Shown in pieces: positions 1 through 11,700 of a DNA stretch of 64,000 bases. Origin of the DNA: Strix aluco (Eukaryota; Chordata; Aves; Strigiformes; Strigidae). The DNA lies in contig NC_133971.1 of assembly GCF_031877795.1 (NCBI RefSeq), forward strand, positions 92,270,154 to 92,334,153. The letters run 5' to 3'. The notes beneath the pieces were generated by a model. The model was given only the letters and a program-made list of their open reading frames with translations, did not search any database and had not been told where the DNA came from. The position numbers and the translations under genes are program-made. Within the stretch, counting starts at the first letter, position 1, and each line of letters starts with the position of its first letter.

Positions 1-3000
1 TACATGTTCTCACTCAAAGCTCATCTCACCTGGCACAGGATGTGACACAGATTTATGAAAGGGTAATTTTCTTGCTTTTCCACATGATTACACTTCCCAT
101 TCAGGTCCATTTATTCACACCCTCCCTAGACGGCGTGTGACAAAACTACCAAGTAAAAATAACCCCTCGCAGCAGCTCTACTGGTTACAAATCACTGGCC
201 AAGTGCCTCTGATTTATTTTCTGACATTTCACTAACACCCCCCTTCTGCTAACATTCTACAGCTCTAACGGGATCCATCGTCTGCACGAAGAGCCGAGGT
301 GAAACTCTCTGTGATGTGGCGATGCGCTGGAAACCACCTCCTTGGCTGGGCTTTCCTTCTTCTCTTGGTCAGCAGCGCATCCCTGAGGGGAGGACACCCC
401 CTCCTCGTCTCTACTGCTCAGAGCAGCAAGAGGGAAGGACACCCTACGAAAGTCGTTTTGCACTTAAATAAAGTGGTGATGTGGGTTAATGAATAGATTT
501 GGGCCAAGCGATGGTTATTCTGAGCATTCGGGGCTGACTCTTGAAGGTGAGGGACTGCGCTTGCTCAGTTTCCCTTCTCCATTGCATGGGAGTGGGGAAT
601 GATGGAGGCATCCTCACGATACGGGGTACCAACAAGGATGGGAGCCATGTCAGTGGAACATCACCGAGGGCGGCTGGTGGGTGACTCCTCAACTGCCCCT
701 CCAGCTTTGCCTCTTGCTTCTGGAGGAGATCCCCAACCCCTGGGTCATCTCCAGCCTGGTGGAGTGATGCAGTCAAAACTTCGGCTTGTAAACGTGTCCC
801 TGGTGGGCAGGGTCTCTGATTTTCTCAGCAAAGGTGGGAGAGGGGCCCCACCTGTCTATGAGACGCATCCCAAGTTGGAAAAAACGCAGGTTTGGGTACT
901 TTGTCAAGTCATTTCTGTTTCCGATGGTTCTTTATGTGCGCTGGGTCTTTTCTTGGATTGTTAGTGTCACGTTTCCAATGCCATGCTGAACATTAGGCTG
1001 GACAGGCAGTGATGGGAGCTCACCCTCAGCCTGTGGAAGGGCCAGAGTTCTTCAGAGGACTGTTTTCAGCTCCGGACAGGTAAGAGATGGAGATTATCCA
1101 GACAAAAACCTGCTGGACAGTCAGACATGGGAGCACCAGCTTGTAGAAACACCTCCATTTCAGTGCTTTGCCCGAGTAGCTTCCCAAAAACCTCTCATTA
1201 AAAAAAGTCCCTGAAATGATGAAAAATTCAATCACTGGGAGTCGCTATCTGCCCACAAACCATGTCTGGCCTGGGAAAAGCCAGATGGGAGAAGCCAGAC
1301 ATGGGAGTCAGGACCGTGTAGGGGAAGCAGTGTCTATGGTACAACCTTCCCCAGGTACTCGGGGCCAGGCAGGAGGTTTGCTCTGACAACCCCAGGTCGT
1401 ACTAAATAACCGGACATTCAAACCATCCTTTCACACCTAACAGAGTCTTGTGGCTTTTTGGTGTCTGTTGGCTGCAGGGAAGGTGTGAAGCTGCTCAAAT
1501 GATCATGCATTACTTAGGCTGAACTGAGTAAGCAGATGCCTTCCCTTGAATAATTGAAGACCGTGTGTTCACCTGTGCTGCCATGGGTGTGTTGCAGATG
1601 TATTCTTGATGATGAGCATCAGACAGCCCCAACACAGCCCTTGGACTCCTCTTGTGCAAACAAGCCTATGCCACCACCTCAGGCCCTGACACATGATGCC
1701 TGGGATGTGATTAAGGAACCAGAGAGCAGCGTGCTGCCCCACAGCTGCTGCAGGGAGGTGTAAAACCAGTCTCAGTATCATCCTTTGTTCTGTTGGATTT
1801 TTATTTTTTCCATCGCTCATGGTGGTTCCCCTGTGGTTTCCCCCTAGGTTTGAAGAGCGCTGGCCCCTGGAGAGGTGGGGAGATGGGTGCAGGTGGCCTT
1901 TGGGGTAACCCAGGGCAGACTCAAGCCATTAGAAGTCAACAGTGGGAAGGTGAAGAGCAGGCTGGAGGTTTAAGACCAAACGGTGTGAGTAAATCTGAAT
2001 GGAAAGAGGGATAACTTCAAAAGGCAGCTGACAGAATGTCTCAGACAAGACCTGGCAAGTTGAAAATGCTGTTTAGTTCATCTCCATTGCAGAAGGAGGA
2101 TGAGCCCCTGGTGCACCCCTGACCATCCTCCACACCTCCTGAGAGCATTTGAGAACCTTTTCTGTGGCTGGGATGCTGCTAAAACATAGTCTCAGGCCAC
2201 TAAAAACCCCATTCCACTTGGAGCTGCGGAACCACCGGCTCCTTCCACAGCCTTTCCTTCCTCCAGCTGCTTGTTAAGAGGAAGAATTGGGGCAATTTTT
2301 AAAGCAGTCCCACCTGGGCATGCCACAAGGCAGGGAGGATGCTTTCCAGGAGGATCTGAGCTCCCTGCCAGCCAAAAAGCGTGTTATTATAATGCTTTAT
2401 ACCCCAGAAAGCAGCAGCACTACATGCTACGTTCAAGTTTTCAGAGAGGTGATGCTGAGCTCCCCCGTCCTTCACTGGCCAGGGTGAGGTCTTGCCCTGG
2501 ACCAGCACTCCCAGCTTGTGCAGCGATATAGCAAAGCTCTAAAATGCTCAGAAAGGTTCTCAAAAATGCTTCAAAATTAGCTTTACACCTGCATCCTTCC
2601 CTTCCCAGTGCCCTAGGGAGGAATCCCCTTAATTCCTGGTGCTCCAAGCTCAGCCCGACCTGTTCCCATCCCCACGGAAAGGCTGGAGGGGGACATATGG
2701 GTGGAGGTGAGGGCTCTCAGCAGAACCCAGTCTGCAAACGAGGTAATATTCATGGTTTTTAATGCAATTTGGCTACCGACATTTCAGCTCCGAAAGCCCG
2801 GGCTGGAAGCAGCCTGTGGGAAGACACTAGATGGCACCAAAGCCGGAGGATACAGGCTCCAGGCTGCTATCGCACCCTCCGCTGTGTCCCCCAGAATGGG
2901 GGAAAGTGCCCCCCAAAACAGGCAAAAAGGCCTGTGGATGTGGAAAGACCAAATTTTTTTGTTTTCCTAACCATGCTGGACTCAGTCGCTTTGGCTAGAC

Positions 3001-3826
3001 CCTGCCCGTGCAGCCAGCATCCATCCCACATCAGGGAAACGGGCCTTGGGAAGAGCAAAAGAAGTAGTCATCCAGATGTAATGCCGAAATTAAATTACCC
3101 AGCTGTGATTTCGAGGTAACCACTGATGAGTCCAAGGGAGGGTCATTTCTCTGCGTATCAAACCTGGGATCTGGGAATGCAGATGGGGTCATCGACCTTG
3201 CCTTATTTTTGGTTGGTGCAAAGCTGCCTTGGGAGCAAGGAGAGGATTTCATAAATAAAATATTGCAACGTCCTTGATTAGTGGCAGAAATTGCAGGCTT
3301 TTGCAGCAAGGCTGCTGCCGAGCATGTTGCCAGGAGAAGGCTTTCCTTTCTCCCTGACTCTTGCATCAGCCGTGGTTACATCCCAAAGCGGCTGCTGCAG
3401 GGAGCTGGCAGGATGCTGGGATGGGGAGAGCATCGGGGGACCACCAAGGAAAACACACCAAAACCTCTGCTCCCCAAAAGTACGGGCAGGACAGAGGAGA
3501 AAGGATTAATTTGGGGCCATTCTTCCTGAAATAGGGTGATGTGAAATATCCTAAAGCCCAATCCCTGCCCTCTCTGTGGGAAGGCACAGGGTCAATGCTA
3601 AGGATGTGCGCTTAAAAGTGTAATTCAAAGGAAATATTTAATCAGCCCCAATATCCTGCTCTGAACTCAATGCAGCAAAACATTGCCAGCTCCCATTTTG
3701 CAACAACTATCATGTGTCAGAAAAATTACTTTATTTTGTAGGCTCCCATACCGACGCAAACGGAGAATGAAATTCCTCGAAGCAAAATAATTCAATTTTA
3801 GCTAAATGATGAGACATTAATGGGGG
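1..3826. other. Upstream flank without a recognised gene
   Basis: I see no exon with a familiar protein and no repeat that I can name in this stretch. The open frames are short (about 120 codons at most), overlap on both strands and do not resemble known proteins. In human the upstream neighbour of RNF165 is C18orf25 (established knowledge), but no part of it is recognisable here. Confidence 0.55.
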
Positions 3827-4286
3827 CATCACAGAATCACAGAACCATTTAGGTTGGAAAAGACCTTTAAGATCATTGAGTCCAACCATTAACCCAGCAC
3901 TGCCAAGTCCACCACTAAACCACATCCCCAAGTGCCACATCTACACATCTTTTAAAGACCTCCAGGGATGGTGACTCCAGTGCTGCCCTGGGCAGCCTGT
4001 TCCAATGCTTGACAACCCTTTCAGTGAAGAAATTTTTCCTAATATCCAATCTAAACCTCCCCTGGTGTAACTCAAGGCCATTCCCTCTTGTCCTGGTGCT
4101 TGTTCCTTGGGTCAAGAGACTCATCCCCCCTCTCTGCACCCTCCTTTCAGGCAGTTGCAGAGGGCCATGAGGTCTCCCCTCAGCCTCCTCTTCTCCACAC
4201 TAAACCCCCCCAGTTCCCTCAGCCACTCCCCATCAGACCTGTGCTCCAGACCCTGCACCAGCTTCGTTGCCCTTCTCTGGACTCGT
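3827..4286 (-). mobile_element. CR1 LINE 3' fragment (copy 1)
   Basis: On the minus strand this is a 5'-truncated CR1 retrotransposon. It runs from reverse-transcriptase C-terminal coding sequence near 4286 into the 3'UTR and ends at 3827 in two ATTCTGTG-like units, which is the usual CR1 tail. Its 5' half closely resembles copies 2 and 3 of this window. Its middle (about 4080-4140) matches copy 2, while its tail matches copy 3. The short minus-strand frames here are remnants of the CR1 ORF2 C-terminus and are not a host gene. Confidence 0.93.
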
Positions 4287-7200
4287 GATGTCCCATCCCC
4301 TTTGCCGCAATAAATCGCATTTCCTCATGGAATGAGCTGGGGAGGGCACTGGGTGGGAGCTGGTTCTGTCTGAGAAGCTCTGAGCTTCTGAAAATCACCG
4401 CTCTGGGAGGAAGGAGAAAAACCGCCTCCTGCTTTCCTCTGGAGAAAATCCTGGGTCGTGTATCTGAAATCTGCTCTGGCAAAATAGGAGCACAGTGTTT
4501 TCTTTTTCGCCTCCCAAATGGCTGCTCTTTGGATCTGAGGTTTTTATCTGTTTTCTTATTTTCTACCTATAAAGCTGGAAAATTTAATGGTTGAAATGTT
4601 TCATTTTAATTTTAAGCGAATGCATAATGCTTTTTTCCACCTTACCTCTCTTTTTTATTTTTTGGAGAAAAGAAAAAAAAGGAAGGGGGTAAAAAGCACA
4701 AGAGAGAAAATTGCATGGAAGCAGCAAACAAAGGAGCGAGATAAGCACAAATTAAACATCAGTGTAATTAAATCTCAAATAAAGCCCTTTCACGAACCAG
4801 GAGCCCCCCACTTTCTGGCTTCCCACCTGGGTTTGGGTTGCTGTCGCTCCCAGGCACGGTACAATGCTATGGTGTTTGCTGGAGAGATTTCTCCTCCCTC
4901 TTCACCCTTTCTCTCTCCATTGTTCATTTTGCCTTTAATTTTTCCACCATCACATTTCACTGGAGATTCTCCTCTTCAGAGCTGGTCTCCCAAGACCTGC
5001 AGGCTTTTTGTCTCCTCCCATCTAAGACCTGAGACCCTCAAAACCCCAGACCTGTTCTTCATGGAGTTTGTAAGACCCATCACCCTTGCCCTTGAGCACT
5101 ACCAGAGATCCAGCCATGGCCGCGCTGTGGTTGTATCACCACTGACATCAAGACGTGCTGTCAAGGAAACCCTTATCCAAAGAGAAGCTGAAGATCAGAA
5201 AATAATCAAAGCCTTAGATCATCATCTAGCAAAGAGATCACACCATCCGTGTGCTTCATCCCTACCAGGACTGAGGCATCAGATCTTTTTATGCCATCAA
5301 CCCCCATTGCTCCTCATCCTGCCATAAAACGGCCTCTGGGGCAGCCTTGAGCAAACTATGGCTTCAAAACTGCTGGAAAAAGCCCTTCACTGGGGCTTTT
5401 CCACTGTCCTGCCAGAGGCCAGCCAAAAAAACCCCAACTTTGAAGGAAATAGGCTCATCAGTTTTTGAGCTTGATTTCCCAAAGGATTTCACCCAACTCA
5501 GTTTTGCAGAGAAAGTGAAAAATCCTGTATCATGTCAAAATTACCGAGGTGGGCAGAGGGTGAGTGGCAGGTCTGGCAATGAGCTGAGGGTTATGGTGAC
5601 CCCAAGACCTGCCCAAGGAGGGTGGCTGATGTGCCATATGTGCCCCAGAACTCTCAACTGCTCTGTACCTCATTTATATTTATTTAATATCCTCTGTGCG
5701 TGCCTGGCTAATGGGAGAAACCCTCCCCACGGGACTGAGGGGTGAGACATTCCCAGTGCCCCGATGCCTCTGCTGCAGCATCTCTGAAACTTTTACTCCG
5801 TAGGTACACAGGTGGCACACGTGACATCCACGAGGCTGGAGAACATCACGTTAAAGAAGAATTTCATGGTGTTGATATTTAAAAAGAGCCTGGGGCAAAA
5901 GTGGGAGTTTGCCCCAAACTGCTGCCGTTGGGACCCCAAAAGCTGCATTGGGAGACACCAACAGGCACTGGTCACATGGGCAGGAGGAAGCCAAAGGCTA
6001 ATTTTAACGTCAACCTGTGCCTGAGGCATCTGCACGACACACAAAGCCCCAGCGACAGATCGGGTGTCCCCGGCGGGGGGGGGGAGCATGCGTGCATGAA
6101 AAGCAACAGCAGCAAGGGCTGAGCCCCGCAAAATACCCGTGACAACTGCCGTGGTGGAGCTGGGGGCCATGGGAGCAGCTGCCCAAGGCAACCGGAGCTG
6201 GTGGCAGGGCTGCAGACCCCGTCTTGGGGCCAGCGGCAGTCTCAGGGGACCATGGAGGGGACCATTGGGGTGCTCTGCAGGGCACATGCATGTTCCGGGA
6301 GTCCCCCGGGGACTGTCCTGCAGCCATCATGGTGGGGATGGGCGAGTGCAGGCAAGGTGGACATCTCTCCTTCGTTGATTCACGTGTGGATTTGGCTAAG
6401 TTAGTCCCCTCCAGGCTTTTTAGAGCTTAAAGACACGTAAGATCCAGCAGATCGCACACTGCTGATGGAAACCACTTCTTGCCACTGGTAGAAATGGGTG
6501 GAAAGCAGTAATTCTTCCACGCTGCACCACAAACGGGGCATGGGAAACATTTTCATTACAGCATAAGCATGGAAAAAAACCCAACAAGTTTGCTCCTTCC
6601 TTGGAAATATTCATGCTGGTGGGGCGACATGTGCCACCTGCAAGTACCGAGCTTTGCAGATCCAGGGCTGGCCGAGTCGTGGCGTGGGCACTGCTCAGAG
6701 CAGCACGGTGACAGCGGGGGACAAGGTCCAGCCTTTCCCTACCTAAAACCCCTCCTGGAGTCGGTGCAGCCTCCTGGGAGACACTGAGGTGGGCAAGGCA
6801 GGAGGGAAAATCCAAACTGGGATGCAATCGCGTGGGCACCTGGGACTTGTCCTGCTCCCGTTTGAGGGGAGCTCAGTGCAGTAGTGGTGTGAAAGCTTAC
6901 CCAAAAGAGCCCTTTTGGGTGGATGTCACAGCTCTGAAGAAGGTGGCGAGGGTGCGTGGGCAGCTGTCCCCGCTGCCTGCAGATCAAGTTTAATCCTTCC
7001 CACACTGGGGGGCTGGCGTCTGCCTTTAGGCTGCGCGGCTGGGATGGAAAGGGTTAAACAGATCAGATGGGGGGGAAAAAAAAATAAAAAAGACCAAAAA
7101 CCCCACAAAATAAACCCAACGACAAACCCAGTGCAATAATCCAGACGAACAAATCCATCTCATATATACGTTAAGACACTGCCGAGCGCTTAAACCTGCC

Positions 7201-7604
7201 AGATGCACGGGATGGATAAAGCTTAAGCCGGGATTAAGAGGGCTCCCCAAGGCGGGACAGTGGCTGGCAGTGGGGGGGGGGGGGTGGAAGCACCGCAAAA
7301 ACAACCCCCGGCCTGGCCAGAGTGGGAAGGTGGCAAGGCCACCGAAAAATCGTTTCACGGCACCGGAAAACGCTTCCTGGGACCCTGTGCCCTGACAAAC
7401 CCCTCCTGCACAGCGGCGTCTTTCCCACTTCATTAAAACAGTTTTAGATCAACAGGCATGAGCTTCTGGTTGGGTTTTTTTTGGGGGGGTGATTATCTTT
7501 TTTTAAGGCACGGGGGTTCTTCACAAGGAGCTGCGAGCCCCGTGGGGTTTCCACACACTGCCCACAATCCCTCTGCACCTGGCTGGAGCCATTTTAGGTC
7601 AGCG
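4287..7604. other. Upstream flank, no supported gene
   Basis: This stretch holds a purine-rich and AT-rich segment (about 4500-4800), a 246-codon open frame at 4587-5327 that I do not accept as a gene, and G-runs near 6075 and 7273-7284. No splice-consistent exon or known domain was seen. Confidence 0.5.
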
Positions 7605-8173
7605 CCTAAATCCTGTCAGGGAAGGGATCTTGCCCCTGTACTCAGTGAGGCCGCACCTCGATGAGTGGGTTCAGTTTTGGGCCCCTCACTCCAAAAAGGC
7701 CATTGAATGACTCGAGCGTGTCCAGAGAAGGGCAACGGAGCTGGTGCAGGGTCTGGAGCACAGGTGTGATGGGGAGTGGCTGAGGGAACTGGGGGGGTTT
7801 AGTCTGGAGAAGAGGAGGCTGAGGGGAGACCTCATGGCCCTCTGCAACTCCCTGAAAGGAGGGTGCAGAGAGGGGGGATGAGTCTCCTGAGCCAAGGAAC
7901 CAGCACCAGGACAAGAGGGAATGGCCTCAAGCTGCGCCAGGGCAGGGTCAGACTGGCTCTTAGGAAGGATTTCTTTGCAGAAGGGGTTGTTGGGCGTTGG
8001 AATGGGCTGCCCAGGGCAGGGGGGGAGTCCCCATCCCTGGAGGGCTTGAAGAGTCGGGTTGACCCAGCGCTGAGGGATCTGGTGGAGTTGGGAACGGTCA
8101 GTGCTGGGTTAACGGTTGGACTGGAGGATCTTCAAGGTCCCTTCCAACCGAGATGATTCTGTGATTCTGTGAT
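7605..8173 (+). mobile_element. CR1 LINE 3' fragment (copy 2), next to the promoter
   Basis: A plus-strand, 5'-truncated CR1 begins in the reverse-transcriptase C-terminal region. It reads through the characteristic stretch about Lys/Arg-rich frames and gains and ends at 8173 in ATTCTGTG repeats. Bases 7660-7873 differ from copy 3 (18418-18631) at only two positions in 214. The element stops about 275 bp before the first inverted CCAAT box of the RNF165 promoter, so it forms the upstream edge of the CpG island. Confidence 0.94.
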
Positions 8174-8449
8174 AGGACCTGGGGCGCCAACACACAACAG
8201 GCCGCTGTGTCGCCTGTGAGGACGGCGGCGGCCCCACGCGTGCTCCGTTCCCCACACCCGGTGGCTGTCCCGTGAGGGCAGGGCGGGCCGCGGGCGCTGT
8301 GTGGGGACGGCGGCTGCTGGGGTGTCCCCACCGCTCGTGGGGCGCGCGCGCAAGGCGGTGACCGTGCGCGCCCCACGCACGCACGCGGCGCGCACACGCC
8401 CCGGTGCCCACGCCCCCTCCCCGCCCATCACCGCCCCCATCGCCTCCCC

Positions 8450-8454
8450 ATTGG
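8450..8454 (-). promoter_or_regulatory. Inverted CCAAT box (NF-Y type), distal
   Basis: ATTGG followed by CCGGCG is a CCAAT box on the minus strand, inside the CpG island and 237 bp upstream of the start codon. NF-Y commonly binds such sites in TATA-less promoters (established knowledge). Use here is inferred. Confidence 0.5.
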
Positions 8455-8471
8455 CCGGCGCACCCGCCGGA

Positions 8472-8481
8472 GGGGGCGGGG
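8472..8481 (+). promoter_or_regulatory. GC box (Sp1/KLF type)
   Basis: GGGGGCGGGG, a consensus GC box, lies between the two inverted CCAAT boxes. Confidence 0.55.
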
Positions 8482-8525
8482 CGTCGCGGCGGAGCGCGGC
8501 GGCGGGTTGGCTGGGCGGGGGGTAA

Positions 8526-8535
8526 GGGGGCGGGG
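8526..8535 (+). promoter_or_regulatory. GC box (Sp1/KLF type)
   Basis: A second GGGGGCGGGG lies 54 bp after the first and 24 bp before the proximal inverted CCAAT box. The pairing GC box plus CCAAT box is repeated in the same order about 110 bp apart. Confidence 0.55.
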
Positions 8536-8558
8536 CGCCCGCTCGCCGTCGCGCTGCC

Positions 8559-8563
8559 ATTGG
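8559..8563 (-). promoter_or_regulatory. Inverted CCAAT box (NF-Y type), proximal
   Basis: ATTGG followed by CGGCGGG lies 128 bp upstream of the start codon. The position suits a core-proximal element, with transcription starting shortly downstream. Confidence 0.5.
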
Positions 8564-8690
8564 CGGCGGGCGCCTTTGTGTGCCGGCGGAGCGGGCGGCC
8601 GCCACTCGCCGCCGCCGCGTCGGAGGGGCCGGCGGGACCGGACCGGGCCGGGCCGCGCCGCGCCGCGACCGCGCCACAAAAGGCCGCAGC

Positions 8691-8751
8691 ATGGTCCTGG
8701 TGCACGTCGGCTACCTGGTGCTGCCCGTCTTCGGCTCCGTGCGCAACAGAG
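8691..8751 (+). CDS. RNF165: RNF165 coding exon 1
   Basis: The exon encodes residues 1-20 plus the first base of codon 21; the peptide ends VFGSVRNR as in the family. The ATG at 8691 is the first ATG of the CpG-island leader. The donor (CAGAG followed by GTACCG) is weak, lacking A at +4 and G at +5. If it is not spliced, the frame stays open to a stop at 9183-9185. Confidence 0.95.
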
Positions 8752-11700
8752 GTACCGCGGGGGGCCGCGGGTTCGCGTCCCGGGGCGGGAGTGTGGGTGT
8801 TGTGGGCGGGCGGGGGGCCGCGGCCGCCCGGCGGGCTCGGACCGGGCTCTCCGGGTCCGCCGGCAGGAGGAAGGGGGGCTGCTCCCACACCCCCCCCTCC
8901 TGCACCCCCTCCCCAGCCCTCCCCGCTCTCTCAGCCTGCGGTCAGGCGGTGGGGGCGAGCCCGCCTCGCTCCGCGGGCGCGCAGGGCTCCGCGCCCCCCT
9001 CAGCTCCCCTCTTTCCCCCGGGCTCCCCGCAGTGCCCGTTGTGGGGTGTGTGTCCCCCCATTCCCGCCTCCCCGGGGCCTCCCCGGCGCCCGCCGCTTGC
9101 CCCGCTCCCGCCTGCACCTCCAGTCTGTGCTTCGGTAGATCCATTTTCCTTCTTTTATTTCTTAAAATTTTATTTTAGTTTTTAATTTGACCCCCCACCC
9201 ACCCACTCCCCCCCTCCCTCCCTCCCCGTCTCGCCGTGTAGCGTAGCCACCAGGCCATTTCAGCGTAGCTGTAGACGATAACAGCCATTTTTGTACCTTC
9301 ATCCTGTTTAGCTGAGTACATTGCACTGTAAATTCCTGTTAAGTGGATTCATTTTGCTGTGGTCGTTGGGCGCAGAGTGTCCTGGGGGGCTTGGGGGGAG
9401 GGCAAACGCCCCTAAATTGCAGCCGAAACCCCGCCCTCCCCCCTAAAAAAAAAAAAAAAAAATCAGGGAGGGGAAATCCGTCAAGGAAACGCGATCAGCC
9501 TTAGTTCCAAAACTCAAATTGGAAAAGAGTTGGGGGAGCGAGATCTGTGATTAAACGGGGGCTAAACTACCCCCCAAAAGCTGCTGGCGAGAGGCTCCCG
9601 CAAAGGGCAGCAGCCCCCCGGTCCCCGTCGGCGGTGACACGGCCAGCTGTCCCCCGTGGGCGCTCGCCCACCCTGCCAGCCCCACGCTCCATCCCGCCGG
9701 CCCCACCAGCCACAAGTGTCCCGTTCCATTAGCGCGCCTCCGACCTGGGGAACACACCTTCCTCCCACCCCCCATTAAAATTTGCTTGCGAAGAGGGACG
9801 ACTGGCAAAATGCTTTTCCATTAAACAGGGATAACATTTTTTTCTGCTGTGCTAAATTACTTCCTGTTCTTATTTTGTGGGTAATTTTCTGTATCGAATA
9901 TCCTTTGGTTGTGTATCTTCACCTTTTTCTTGTACTAAAACTAAAGCATGGTCTGTATTTTTTTACATTACCTAGTTTCTGATGTAAATCTCTCTGTAGA
10001 GACATACCCTGCTGAAATGTAATGTGCTGTAGCCTATACATCTGCTCAGTGTACGCTGCTTTTGTTCTGTTGCCCTTCCATAGCATGGTGGGCCTTGCCT
10101 TTTTGTATTGTGTGCATGATGACATTGTTACACACGATTCCACTAATACTAATATACGATCTCTCAATAAAGAAACTAGTTTTCCTATATTAACCTAGTG
10201 TGCTTTTTCTATTGCTGTTTTCCCATTTATTGTCGTATCCTGCTGTTTAGATTTTTTCCTTGCTTTCCCCCATCGTGAGGTTTGAGTGGATTTTTTTCCC
10301 GTAGTGCAGATATGGGGGCTTTTCAATACATTTTTTTTTTCTCCTATCCCATATCTACCCTCAGCATTAGTCTGTGTGTACATACTCCCTAGATGCACAG
10401 TCCCTATTACCGTTGTGCTGATGCAGAATTTTGTTTTACTGCAGAATAGCCAAAAAAAAAAGGTGTATAAATCCAAGCCCTCATTATTAATAAAAAAAAA
10501 AAAAAATAGATATTTGGTGGAAGGGTCTGCTGCTTATTTCATTCTAGTTACAACATTACACATTCCTTACCAGACTGATAGCAAAACGAGAGGGACGACC
10601 TCTGAATGGATGGGGGGAATTATTTTTTTTTTTAAACTCTGATTAAGAAGAGATAAATGAACCTGGAAGAAAAAAAAATCCCTTTAATCTATTAGCTGTA
10701 TATTTAAACATTTACATATATGCGAGTGCCCTGCCCACCATCTGCTAGGCGAGAAGTTGCCGTGCCTCGGTCCCGCAGCGACTGGCATGCTATAAATATC
10801 TTCACTAGACCCCTGCAAGGCAGGGCTCATAAAACCGTCCCAGCTGCTAATGTTGTAACTACATTTTCCTGCTTGAAGCCTCCAGGCCCACCATCTTCTA
10901 AATAACCCCATTTGGTCAAAAGAGCAAACTATGGGGTTGGGAGAAAGTCACCAGGAACCTTAAGGTATCGGAAGCAGGGAGGGATGGGCAACCAAATTGT
11001 GGTCAGTGAGTGATTTTGCTGCAGCTGCAAAGCGATAATAAATACTGGTCACCTCTCCTTGTTCCTGCGCCAGACCTCCTTTCCCAGGTCTGCAAAATGG
11101 TCCTGTAAAACCTCCCGATTTTGGCTTGGATGCCACCAGAAACTGAGGGAAGTCAGGGCTCCCGAAAGCAGGAGACGGGGCTGGGGTTGGGGGGTGGTGG
11201 GGGGGAGCATCTTCTCTTAATTGCATTTCCACAGAAGGGAGGAAGACACAGGATTGGTTATTTGTCTTTAATCAGAGGAAGACAAATTCAGCAGGTCGGT
11301 GGTTCCCACTGCTAAAATTTCAAGAGGAGCCGCTAGCAAACAAAACAAAAAGCAAGTGGCTCCAGCAACCCGCCCTGCCTTACCCCAGCATTCCTCGAAG
11401 AGATGCATCATTTTGCAAGGCCGTGCCTTTCCACCTCCCTCCTAGCTTTATCCTGAGTTTGGTTCTTTTTTTTTTTTTTTTAAAAAAAACCCCATTTATT
11501 TATGATTTCCTTCTCCATATTTCCTTTTCCGTGTATCTCGATGACTGTTTGGCCATCCTGTCCCCCCCTGTATGAGCACAAGCGGGTTGCCCCCCTGCTC
11601 CCCCCTGGATGTAGTGTATGCTGTGGCCCTTTGTTCTCGCTCCATCCTCGCCCCGGGCCAGCGCTGAGCTCCGTGCGTGACACATGTCCCCATACGCATC

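Larger units (their letters stand above)
8190..9230 (+). promoter_or_regulatory. CpG-island promoter of RNF165
   Basis: The region is very GC-rich and dense in CpG, in sharp contrast to the flanks, and it surrounds the first coding exon. It has no TATA box that I can see. Two GC boxes (8472-8481, 8526-8535) and two inverted CCAAT boxes (8450-8454, 8559-8563) sit 130-240 bp upstream of the ATG. There is no ATG from about 8160 to 8690, so the leader has no upstream ATG. The transcription start cannot be fixed from sequence alone; somewhere between about 8460 and 8640 is likely. Confidence 0.88.

Noticed and set aside
8109..9185. Several long frames on both strands (up to 259 codons) in the CpG island
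   Set aside because: High GC makes stop codons rare. The peptides are Pro/Ala/Arg-rich without domains and overlap one another. Only the frame starting at 8691 matches a known protein, and only up to the donor.
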